DNA of 21,125 nucleotides from Pseudomonadota bacterium. GTDB lineage: Bacteria > Pseudomonadota > Gammaproteobacteria > Steroidobacterales > Steroidobacteraceae. The notes under the pieces were generated by a model. It worked only from the letters and a program-made list of their open reading frames with translations, had not been told where the DNA came from and did not search any database. Below are positions 14,547-21,125 of the stretch, piece after piece (position 1 is the first letter of the stretch; each line of letters opens with the position of its first letter). A program made the position numbers and the translations under genes. The stretch is taken from NCBI GenBank assembly GCA_021780395.1, contig JAJXYU010000199.1, forward strand, positions 1 to 21,125, given 5' to 3'.

Positions 14547-15656
14547 TCAGTACGAGCGTCGTCGAAACAGCCAGGCCGCCGCGACCAGGCTCACCGCCCC
14601 GATCACCGCCATCGGCCAAAGATGCGGCCACAGGGACTCGGTCGTCGCGCCCTCGAGGAACACGCCGCGCACGATCGACAGGAAATGCCGCATCGGATTG
14701 ACCTCGGTCAGTTCCTGGATGATCGTCGGCATGTTGGCGATCGGCGTCGCGAATCCCGACAGAATGATCGACGGCACCATGAACAGGAACGCGCCGAGCA
14801 GCGCCTGTTGCTGGGTGACCGCGAGCGAGGAGATCATGAGCCCGATCCCGGTGACCGCCGCGACGAACAGCACGAGCCCGAGATACAGCGGCACCAGGCC
14901 GCCCCGCAACGGCACCTTGAACCAGAACACCGTCGCCAGAATGACCACCGTCGCCTCCAGCACACCGATCAGCAAACCGGGGATACCCTTGCCGAGCAGG
15001 ATCTCCCCCTGTCGCATCGGCGTGACCAGCAGCTGATCGAAGGTGCCGTTCTCGCGCTCGCGCGCAACCGACATCGCGACCACCAGCAGCGTCACCACCT
15101 GCGTGAGCACCGCGACGATGCCCGGCACGATGAACCAGTGCGAGTCGAGATTTTGATTGTAGACCGCGCGCAGGTCGAGCACGGCGGGCGGCCCGGTGCC
15201 GCCGGTGCGGCGCATCCAGTCGGTCTCGAAATCGGTGATGATCGTGCTCGCATAGCCGAGCTCGAGCAGGGCGGAATTCGAATTCCGGCCGTCCACCAGC
15301 AGCTGCACCGGTGCCGGCCGGTGCCGCAGCAGATCCCGCGAGAAGCGCCGGTCGATCGACAGCACGAAGCTCGCCTTGCGGGAGTCGATCAACCCGCGAA
15401 TGTCCTGAGGGTCGCGGACCTCGGCGACCTCGCGGAAGACCGGCGAGCCCGTGAACCTCGCGACCAGCGCGCGCGACGCGGCGCTCGGATCCGGATTGTA
15501 GACCGCGAGCGGCACGTGGTTGAGGTCGAAGGTCGCGGCGTAGCCGAAGACCGCGAGCTGTATCAGCGGCGGGCCGATCAGCACGACGCGGCTCTTCGTG
15601 TCCTTCAGGATCGCGAGCAGCTCCTTGACGATCAGCGCGAATACCGAGCGCCACAT
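14547..15656 (-). CDS. ABC-2 type transporter permease (YbhR-like)
   Basis: A 369-residue inner-membrane subunit of an ABC-2 exporter. One N-terminal helix (about 20-40) is followed by a large periplasmic domain (about 45-170). Five C-terminal hydrophobic segments follow, with the ABC-2 hallmark VARERENGTFDQLLVTPMRQ and the late helix QQQALLGAFLFMVPSIILSG. It pairs with the second permease upstream to form the membrane channel driven by the double ATPase. The start at 15656 (MWRSVFALIVKELLAILKDT) is 5 bases after the stop of the preceding permease. It is the last gene of the operon. The substrate is unknown; E. coli YbhFSR relatives are linked to drug and cation export. Confidence 0.92.
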   Translation of the reverse strand: MWRSVFALIVKELLAILKDTKSRVVLIGPPLIQLAVFGYAATFDLNHVPLAVYNPDPSAASRALVARFTGSPVFREVAEVRDPQDIRGLIDSRKASFVLSIDRRFSRDLLRHRPAPVQLLVDGRNSNSALLELGYASTIITDFETDWMRRTGGTGPPAVLDLRAVYNQNLDSHWFIVPGIVAVLTQVVTLLVVAMSVARERENGTFDQLLVTPMRQGEILLGKGIPGLLIGVLEATVVILATVFWFKVPLRGGLVPLYLGLVLFVAAVTGIGLMISSLAVTQQQALLGAFLFMVPSIILSGFATPIANMPTIIQELTEVNPMRHFLSIVRGVFLEGATTESLWPHLWPMAVIGAVSLVAAAWLFRRRSY

Positions 15657-15661
15657 GGCCG

Positions 15662-16783
15662 TCAATCCAGCCGCTTGCGCGCATTGCGCTGCGCGATGCC
15701 GAGGAAGAACGCCGCCATCAGCGCGAGCGCGAGCGCATTCGGCAGCACCACGCTCCAGACGTCGCCCGCGAGGAACAGACTCTGCAGGATCGCCACGAAA
15801 TAACGCGCCGCGATCAGATGCGTGATGAGCCGGACCGCGAACGGCATGCTGCCGATGTCGAAGACGAAGCCGGACAGGATGAACGCCGGCAGGAAGGTGG
15901 CGATGATCGCGACCTGCCCGGCGACGAACTGGTTGCGCGCGACGGTCGATATGAGCAGGCCCATGCCGAGCGCCGCCAGCAGGAACAGCGCCGAAGCGCC
16001 GGTCAGCGCGGCGAACGATCCCACGAACGGCACCCGGAACAAGGTCACCGCGATCAGCACGCTCGCGCCCATCCCGCCCATGCCGAGCACGAAGTAGGGC
16101 AGAAGCTTCGCGAGCAGGATCTCGCGCACGGTCGCGCGCGTGACCATCAGCGCCTCCTGCGTGCCGCGCTCCCACTCGCGGGCGATCACGAGCGCGGTCA
16201 ACAGCGCGCCGGTCAAGGTCATGATCATCGCGATCAGACCGGGTATCAGGTAATCCCGGCTGCTGACCGCGGGATTGAACAACACCCGTTGCAACACGTC
16301 GATCGGCGGCGCGGCGGTCGAACCCCGGGTGCGCAGTCGCGCGGCGACCCAGATCGCCCAGACCTGCTGCAGGTAGCCCTCGACGATGCGCGCATTGTTC
16401 GCGTCGACCCCGTTGACGATCACGCCGATGGGCGCGGGCGGCGCCGAATGCAGCCGGCGCGTGAAGTCGGCCCGCAACCACACGATCCCGGTCACGGCAT
16501 GCCGGGCGAGCGCGGCCTGGGCCGCGCCGATCGTCGCGAAGCGGCTCGGTGCGAAGTAGGGTGACTGGTCGAGTTCCGAGGTGAAGCTCGCGGTGGTCGC
16601 ATCCGGCCGCTCGACGACCACCGCGATCGGCACGTGCCGCGCATCGAGCGTGACGCCGTAGCCGAAGATCAGGAGGAGGAACGCCGGCAGCAGGAACGCG
16701 ATCGCGAGCGACGAGGGATCGCGCATGATCTGCAGCGTCTCCTTGCGCAGCAGTCCACGGACCCGCATGGCGCCGCCGCTCAC
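15662..16783 (-). CDS. ABC-2 type transporter permease (YbhS-like)
   Basis: A 373-residue ABC-2 permease with the same architecture as its neighbour: one N-terminal helix (LLPAFLLLIFGYGVTLDARH), a periplasmic domain (about 50-175) and five C-terminal helices. The signature AREWERGTQEALMVTRATVR and the conserved ILSGFVFDIGSMP are present. I start at the GTG at 16783, which overlaps the ATPase stop (GTGA). An ATG five codons further on (16768, MRVRGLLRKETLQIMRDPSS) is an equally plausible start. The two permeases are paralogous and should form a heterodimer. Confidence 0.92.
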   Translation of the reverse strand: MSGGAMRVRGLLRKETLQIMRDPSSLAIAFLLPAFLLLIFGYGVTLDARHVPIAVVVERPDATTASFTSELDQSPYFAPSRFATIGAAQAALARHAVTGIVWLRADFTRRLHSAPPAPIGVIVNGVDANNARIVEGYLQQVWAIWVAARLRTRGSTAAPPIDVLQRVLFNPAVSSRDYLIPGLIAMIMTLTGALLTALVIAREWERGTQEALMVTRATVREILLAKLLPYFVLGMGGMGASVLIAVTLFRVPFVGSFAALTGASALFLLAALGMGLLISTVARNQFVAGQVAIIATFLPAFILSGFVFDIGSMPFAVRLITHLIAARYFVAILQSLFLAGDVWSVVLPNALALALMAAFFLGIAQRNARKRLD

Positions 16784-18630
16784 GCCGCCTGCTCCGTGAC
16801 GTTCGCCTGCAGCAGATCGATGAAGGCATCCTCGAGAGTCGGCTCCGGATGGGAGGCGCTGCGCGACCGCGCCTTGATGCCGTCGGGGTCACCGGTCGCG
16901 AGCAGTCGTCCTTGCGCCATGATCGCGAGGCGGTCGCAGTACTCCGCTTCCTCCATGAAATGGGTCGTCACCAGCACGGTGACGCCGGATTCGGCGAGCG
17001 CGTTGATTCGATGCCAGAACTCGCGACGAGCCAGAGGATCGACGCCCGAGGTGGGTTCGTCGAGGAACAGGATGTCGGGCTCGTGCAGCAGGGCGCAGGC
17101 GAGCGCGAGACGCTGCTTGAAGCCGAGCGGGAGGTCGCGGCTCGCGCCGTTGCGGGTCGCGCCCAGGCCGAATTCCTCGAGCGCCCAGCCGATGCGGGCC
17201 TGCCGGCGCGCGCCGCTCAGCCGGTACGCGGCGCTGAAGAATTGCAGGTTCTCGAGCACCGACAGATCGCCGTACAGCGAGAACTTCTGCGCCATGTAGC
17301 CGATCCGTCCGCGCGCCGTCGGCGCGGCGTGGCGCAAATCGTAACCCGCGACCCGCAATTCGCCGGCCGACGAGGGCAGCAGCCCGCACAGCATGCGAAA
17401 CGTCGTCGACTTGCCGGCGCCGTTGGCACCGAGCAGGCCGAAGATCTCGCCCCGATCGACGCGGAAACTCAAGTCGTTCACGGCGATGAAGTCGCCGAAC
17501 CGGCGGGTGAGGTGATCGGCCACGATCACCGGCTCGCCGCCGTTCGGCGCGGATGCGGCGGACGACGGGGGCGATGCCGGTGTCGGGTCGGCCGCACCGT
17601 GCTCGGCCGGTGCCGCCGGGTTCGTCGTACCGACGCGAGCCTTCAGCATCACGATGAAGCTGTCCTCGAAGCGGGCGGCGACCGGGCGCAGGTCCATGCC
17701 GGCGACGGCCGAACGTAGCTCGGATCCGATCGCCGCCGCATCGGCATCGCGGGTCACCAGGCGCACCGCGGCCCCCTGAATGGTCGCATCGAGCACGTCG
17801 GGCATCCGCGCGAGGCGTTCCTGCAGACGCCGCTTGCTGATGTCGGGGGCGCCGGCGAGGAAGCTGCGTCCGGCCACCTGTGCGGTGAAATGCGCCGGGG
17901 TGTCGGCGCCGATCAAACGGCCCTCGTGCAGCAGCAACACCGACCGGCACCGCTCGGCCTCGTCGAGGTAGGAGGTGCTCATCAATACCGTGAGATGGCG
18001 GGTGTTCACCAGATGCTCGATGATCTGCCACAGCTCACGGCGCGACACCGGGTCGACGCCGACCGTGGGCTCGTCGAGAAACAGGAGCTCCGGGATCTGC
18101 ACCAGCGTGCAGGCCAGGCCGAGCTTCTGCTTCATCCCGCCCGAAAGCCGCCCGGCGAGACGGCCAAGGAACGGGCCGAGGCCGGTCATGTGCATCAATT
18201 CGCTGCGCCGTCCCTCGCGCTCGTCGGGCGCGACCCCCTGCAGGTCGGCGTACAGTTCCAGGTTCTCGCGAACCGTCAGGTCTTCGTAGAGACCGAATCG
18301 TTGCGGCATGTAGCCGATCCGCGCGCGCACCGCTTCGGGGTCACGACCGACGTCGATGCCGAGCACCTCGATTCGCCCCTGATCGGGCTGGAGCAGGCCG
18401 GTGCACAGCCGCAGGAACGTCGTCTTGCCGGCGCCGTCCGGACCGATCAGGCCGATGACGGCGCCGCCGCTCACCTCGGCGTCGATCGCATCGAGCGCGG
18501 TGACCGTGCGGCCGCTCGCCGAAAATCGGCGCGTAACCTGTTCGAATCTCAGCACGGTTGCCTCCGGCATGGCATCGCGCGCGACGACCGGAGCGCGCCG
18601 GTCGCCGTCAGCCGGCCGATCGACCGTCAT
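16780..18630 (-). CDS. ABC transporter ATPase with two fused nucleotide-binding domains (YbhF-like)
   Basis: A 616-residue cytoplasmic ATPase. NBD1 (about 25-250) has Walker A GPDGAGKT (63-70), signature LSGGMKQ (162-168), Walker B LLFLDEPT (182-189) and STSYLDEAE, where the switch His is Ser (about 220). A linker domain and a Pro/Ala/Ser-rich spacer (about 335-366) follow. NBD2 (about 367-600) has Walker A GANGAGKS (401-408), the deviant signature LPLGFKQ (500-506), Walker B ILFLDEPT and an intact switch His in TTHFMEEAE. E. coli YbhF, as I recall it, shows the same asymmetry. The ATG at 18630 was chosen because GCGGAG precedes it; it overlaps the adaptor gene by 23 bases. Confidence 0.93.
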   Translation of the reverse strand: MTVDRPADGDRRAPVVARDAMPEATVLRFEQVTRRFSASGRTVTALDAIDAEVSGGAVIGLIGPDGAGKTTFLRLCTGLLQPDQGRIEVLGIDVGRDPEAVRARIGYMPQRFGLYEDLTVRENLELYADLQGVAPDEREGRRSELMHMTGLGPFLGRLAGRLSGGMKQKLGLACTLVQIPELLFLDEPTVGVDPVSRRELWQIIEHLVNTRHLTVLMSTSYLDEAERCRSVLLLHEGRLIGADTPAHFTAQVAGRSFLAGAPDISKRRLQERLARMPDVLDATIQGAAVRLVTRDADAAAIGSELRSAVAGMDLRPVAARFEDSFIVMLKARVGTTNPAAPAEHGAADPTPASPPSSAASAPNGGEPVIVADHLTRRFGDFIAVNDLSFRVDRGEIFGLLGANGAGKSTTFRMLCGLLPSSAGELRVAGYDLRHAAPTARGRIGYMAQKFSLYGDLSVLENLQFFSAAYRLSGARRQARIGWALEEFGLGATRNGASRDLPLGFKQRLALACALLHEPDILFLDEPTSGVDPLARREFWHRINALAESGVTVLVTTHFMEEAEYCDRLAIMAQGRLLATGDPDGIKARSRSASHPEPTLEDAFIDLLQANVTEQAA

Positions 18631-19669
18631 GCACGGCTCCGCAGTCGGGAGACCGGGTCGTACCCGTCGGCGGTGGCACCGTCCAGTCCACGGTGACCGT
18701 CGCCGGCATGCCGAGGCGCAGTTCACCGTGGACATTGCAGACGTAGACGCGGACTTGATAGACCAACCGGGTGCGCAGGTCCGTAGTTTCGACCGATTTG
18801 GGGGTGAACTCGGCGGTGGGAGAGATGTAGCCGACCCAACCCCGATATCGCTTGCCGGGGAAGCTGTCGGTCGTGACGGTCGCGGCCGCGCCGGGCCGCA
18901 GTTTCCCGAGATCGGTCTCGGTGACGTATGCGCGCACCCACAGCGGTTCGGTCAGCGCGATCGTGTAGACCGGCGTCGCGGGGGAGGCCATGTCGCCCGG
19001 CTCCAGGATCCGATCCTCGACGACGCCATCCGCCGGTGCGTACAGACGCGTGTCGTCGAATTCGCGCTGCGCCAGGCGGACCGTCGCGAGCGCGGCCTCA
19101 TACGCGTGGCGTGCCGCGATGATGTCCTCCGCGCGCGGACCCTTGACGGCGAGCACGTAGGCCTGCCTGGCCGCCTCGAAGTTCTCGCGGGATGACCGCA
19201 GACGCGCGCGGGCGTTGTCCAGGTCTTCGGTCGACGCGACCCCCTGCGGCACGAGGCCGGCGGTGCGATCGAACAGGATCCGGTCGTTCGCGTAGACCGC
19301 CTGCAGGCTTTGCATCGTCGCCCGTGCCTCGGCAATCTCCTGCGGTCGCGAACCGTGCATCAGGCGGGCGAGCACCGCCGCGAGGTTGCGCGCCTGCTGT
19401 TGCGCCTGCGCGAGCCTCGCCGCGTACCGGCGGTCGTCGATACGCGCGATCAGCTCGCCCTTGCGCAGTCGCGCTCCCTCGTCCACCAGCATCTCGGTCA
19501 CGGCGCCGGTATCGTCGAACGCCGGCTCCGCCTCGCGGATGTCGACGTTGCCGTACAAGGTCACGACCGCGCCCGCGCCGCGCGCCCGCCACCGCAGGTA
19601 CAGCCAGGTCCCCGCGGTCGCGAGCAGCACCAGAACCACCAAGCCCATCAGCATGCGACGCCGTGTCAT
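18608..19669 (-). CDS. HlyD-family periplasmic adaptor subunit (YbhG-like)
   Basis: A 353-residue membrane-fusion protein with an N-terminal membrane anchor (MLMGLVVLVLLATAGTWLYL, about 6-25). Next comes the first lipoyl half (VTLYGNVDIREAEPAFDDTG). A long alpha-helical hairpin with heptad-like Gln/Ala/Arg content spans about 88-205. The second lipoyl half (LYAPADGVVEDRILEPGDMA) and the beta-barrel with TEPLWVRAYVTETDLGKLRP complete it. It bridges the ABC permeases to the outer-membrane factor encoded just upstream. Its ATG overlaps the stop of that gene (ATGA), and the ATPase start lies inside its 3' end, so the genes are tightly coupled. Confidence 0.93.
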   Translation of the reverse strand: MTRRRMLMGLVVLVLLATAGTWLYLRWRARGAGAVVTLYGNVDIREAEPAFDDTGAVTEMLVDEGARLRKGELIARIDDRRYAARLAQAQQQARNLAAVLARLMHGSRPQEIAEARATMQSLQAVYANDRILFDRTAGLVPQGVASTEDLDNARARLRSSRENFEAARQAYVLAVKGPRAEDIIAARHAYEAALATVRLAQREFDDTRLYAPADGVVEDRILEPGDMASPATPVYTIALTEPLWVRAYVTETDLGKLRPGAAATVTTDSFPGKRYRGWVGYISPTAEFTPKSVETTDLRTRLVYQVRVYVCNVHGELRLGMPATVTVDWTVPPPTGTTRSPDCGAVHDGRSAG

Positions 19670-21125
19670 CGATTCGACTCCTGCCACCACCCACCGCCCA
19701 TCGCGACCAACAACTGCGCACTGTCGACGAGCCGCTGTGCCTTGGCCCGCGTGAGTCCCAGGCGTGCCCGCCGATCGCTGCGCGCGGCGTCGACGAGCTG
19801 CAAGAGGTTGCTCCGGCCGGCCGCGTAGCTCGCCCGCTGCATCGCCAGGGCCGTGCCCGTCGCGTTCTGCGCGGCGCGTTCGTCGGCGACCAGCGCGGCA
19901 TCGTGGCCGAGGGCGCGGAGCGTGTCGGCCACCTGTGCGAACGCGAGCAGCACCGTCTGGCGATAGCGCGCGACCGAACCCCGATAGGCATCGAGCGACT
20001 CGCGATATCTGGCGGCCAGTGCCCCGCCGTGAAACAGCGGCGCGGTCACGCCGCCGGCGACCGCCCACACGCCGCTCCCCGGGCCGAACAAGCCATCGGT
20101 GGTGAGCGCCGCGGTCGACAGCGTCGCCGAGAGCTGGATGTTCGGGTACCGCTGCGCGGTCGCGATGCCGACGGCGGCACTGTAGGCGTGCACCGCCGCT
20201 TCGGCCGCGAGGATGTCCGGTCGTCGCTGCACGAGCACCGATGGCAGGCTCACCGGCAACACCGCCGGCAAGTGGAAATCCGCGAGCGACGGGTGCGGCT
20301 CGTGCGCATCGCCCGGCGCCGCGCCCAGCAGCACCGCGAGCGCGTCTTCGGCGATGGCCGCCTGCTGTTCGAGCGCGGGCAGTTCGGCGCGATCGATCGC
20401 GAGCTGCGCCGTGGCGGTCGGCAGGTCGCTGCGCGGCGCCCTGCCGGCGGCGACCTTGCGTTCCACCAGATCGAGGTTGCGCACGTCGTCGGCGACGATC
20501 TGCTTCGCGGTGTCGATCTGCAGGGTGAGCGACGCGATCGCGACCGACTGGGAGACCACCTGCCCTTCGATCGTCAGGTGGGCCGCTTGCAGCTCATATT
20601 GGCGCATCGACGCGAGCGCTTCGCGTTCCTCGACGGTGTGCGCGGTCAGCCCAAAGACGTCCGGCGCGTAACTCACCGACGGGCCTATCGAGAACAGGTT
20701 GTACAGCGGCAAGCGCTGCCTGGCGGGCAGCAAGGGCCGCGCGAACGCGGGACCGCGCTCGCGCACCGCCTGAGCGGCGAGGTCGACCTGCGGGAAGTAG
20801 GCGCCCCGGACCTCGGTCACCGCGGCGCGCGCCTCGGCGAGCGTCGCGCGGGCCGCGTCGAGGGTTTGATTGCGCGCTTCCGCCCGCTCGATCAACCCGT
20901 CGAGCGCTCGGCAGTGGAACAATCGCCACCAGTCGGCCGGCGGCGTTTTGCCGATCACGACCCGTTGCGTGGGATCGTGCGATCCGGCGGTCCAGCCAGC
21001 CGCCGGGGTCGGCTTAGGCGTGTAGCCCGACGCTTGCGGCGCGGCCGGGGGAACGAACCGGGGTCCCACCGCGCATCCGGTGAGCAGCCCGAACGCGGCA
21101 ACGAATATCGTCGAGAGGCTGCGCG
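19666..21125 (-). CDS. NodT-type outer-membrane efflux lipoprotein (5' end beyond window)
   Basis: An outer-membrane factor of the TolC/NodT family, truncated at the right edge. The visible N-terminus, FVAAFGLLTGCAVGPRFVPP, has a lipobox (LTGC), so it is a lipid-anchored OMF. The start codon lies outside the window. Two OEP repeats can be followed: WWRLFHCRALDGLIERAEAR (first), and LPSVLVQRRPDILAAEAAVH then AQRYPNIQLSATLS (second), typical of OMF trimers. It forms the exit duct for the ABC/HlyD efflux system encoded downstream. An internal GTG near the Cys is not a credible start because it would remove the lipobox. Confidence 0.93.
   Translation of the reverse strand, partial: RSLSTIFVAAFGLLTGCAVGPRFVPPAAPQASGYTPKPTPAAGWTAGSHDPTQRVVIGKTPPADWWRLFHCRALDGLIERAEARNQTLDAARATLAEARAAVTEVRGAYFPQVDLAAQAVRERGPAFARPLLPARQRLPLYNLFSIGPSVSYAPDVFGLTAHTVEEREALASMRQYELQAAHLTIEGQVVSQSVAIASLTLQIDTAKQIVADDVRNLDLVERKVAAGRAPRSDLPTATAQLAIDRAELPALEQQAAIAEDALAVLLGAAPGDAHEPHPSLADFHLPAVLPVSLPSVLVQRRPDILAAEAAVHAYSAAVGIATAQRYPNIQLSATLSTAALTTDGLFGPGSGVWAVAGGVTAPLFHGGALAARYRESLDAYRGSVARYRQTVLLAFAQVADTLRALGHDAALVADERAAQNATGTALAMQRASYAAGRSNLLQLVDAARSDRRARLGLTRAKAQRLVDSAQLLVAMGGGWWQESNR

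Noticed and set aside
12043..15684. Minus-strand open frame of more than 1200 codons opposite the glucoamylase and first permease.
   Set aside because: It is antisense or out-of-frame to two well-supported genes and shows Arg/Pro/Ala composition without motifs.

Overview
The window is 21.1 kb of GC-rich DNA from a Gram-negative bacterium, most likely a proteobacterium. It carries a lipoprotein outer-membrane efflux factor, Tn501-like mercury genes, a thioredoxin-type arsenate reductase with Acr3, and periplasmic DUF2282 (bufferin-type) peptides. It reads as an accessory metal/metalloid-resistance region. Intact cassettes are separated by fragments of dead genes. I see no rRNA, tRNA, CRISPR array, transposase or integrase.

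Layout. 1-122: start of an exported proline-rich protein running off the left edge. 355-1059: HAD-family hydrolase. 1069-4001: mercury module, with merT-merP-merA on the minus strand, divergent from merR across a classical 19-bp-spacer mer promoter/operator. 4021-6834: minus-strand run of five genes: a Cys/His-repeat secreted peptide, a DUF2282 bufferin-type peptide, DoxX, a DUF6969-like protein and a TVP38/DedA-type membrane protein. An ECF sigma factor (6980-7510) is divergent from it. 7511-8384: gene debris including a frameshifted PAS domain. 8385-8927: fatty-acid-hydroxylase/sterol-desaturase family protein. 9014-11230: minus-strand ars operon arsR-(arsI remnant)-arsC-acr3. The 3' end of acr3 runs antisense through a phospholipase D remnant. 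11270-12150: debris (PsiF-repeat tail, MFS transporter fragment). 12151-14526: intact GH15 glucoamylase-like enzyme. 14547-21125: minus-strand tripartite ABC efflux operon (outer-membrane factor, HlyD adaptor, double-NBD ATPase, two ABC-2 permeases), similar to ybhGFSR plus a NodT-type outer-membrane protein.

How it works together. The mer genes take up Hg(II) through MerP/MerT and reduce it in the cytoplasm with MerA under MerR control. The ars genes sense As(III), reduce As(V) and export As(III) through Acr3. The bufferin-like operon probably sequesters a periplasmic metal such as copper, and the adjacent ECF sigma factor is the obvious candidate regulator. That operon is the least conventional part of the window. 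It has a four-Cys bufferin precursor and DoxX, but no DUF692 (MNIO) maturase or DUF2063 partner gene nearby. Instead it has a DUF6969-like gene translationally coupled to doxX and a second, highly repetitive Cys/His peptide. Family names are from recognition by eye, without database searches.
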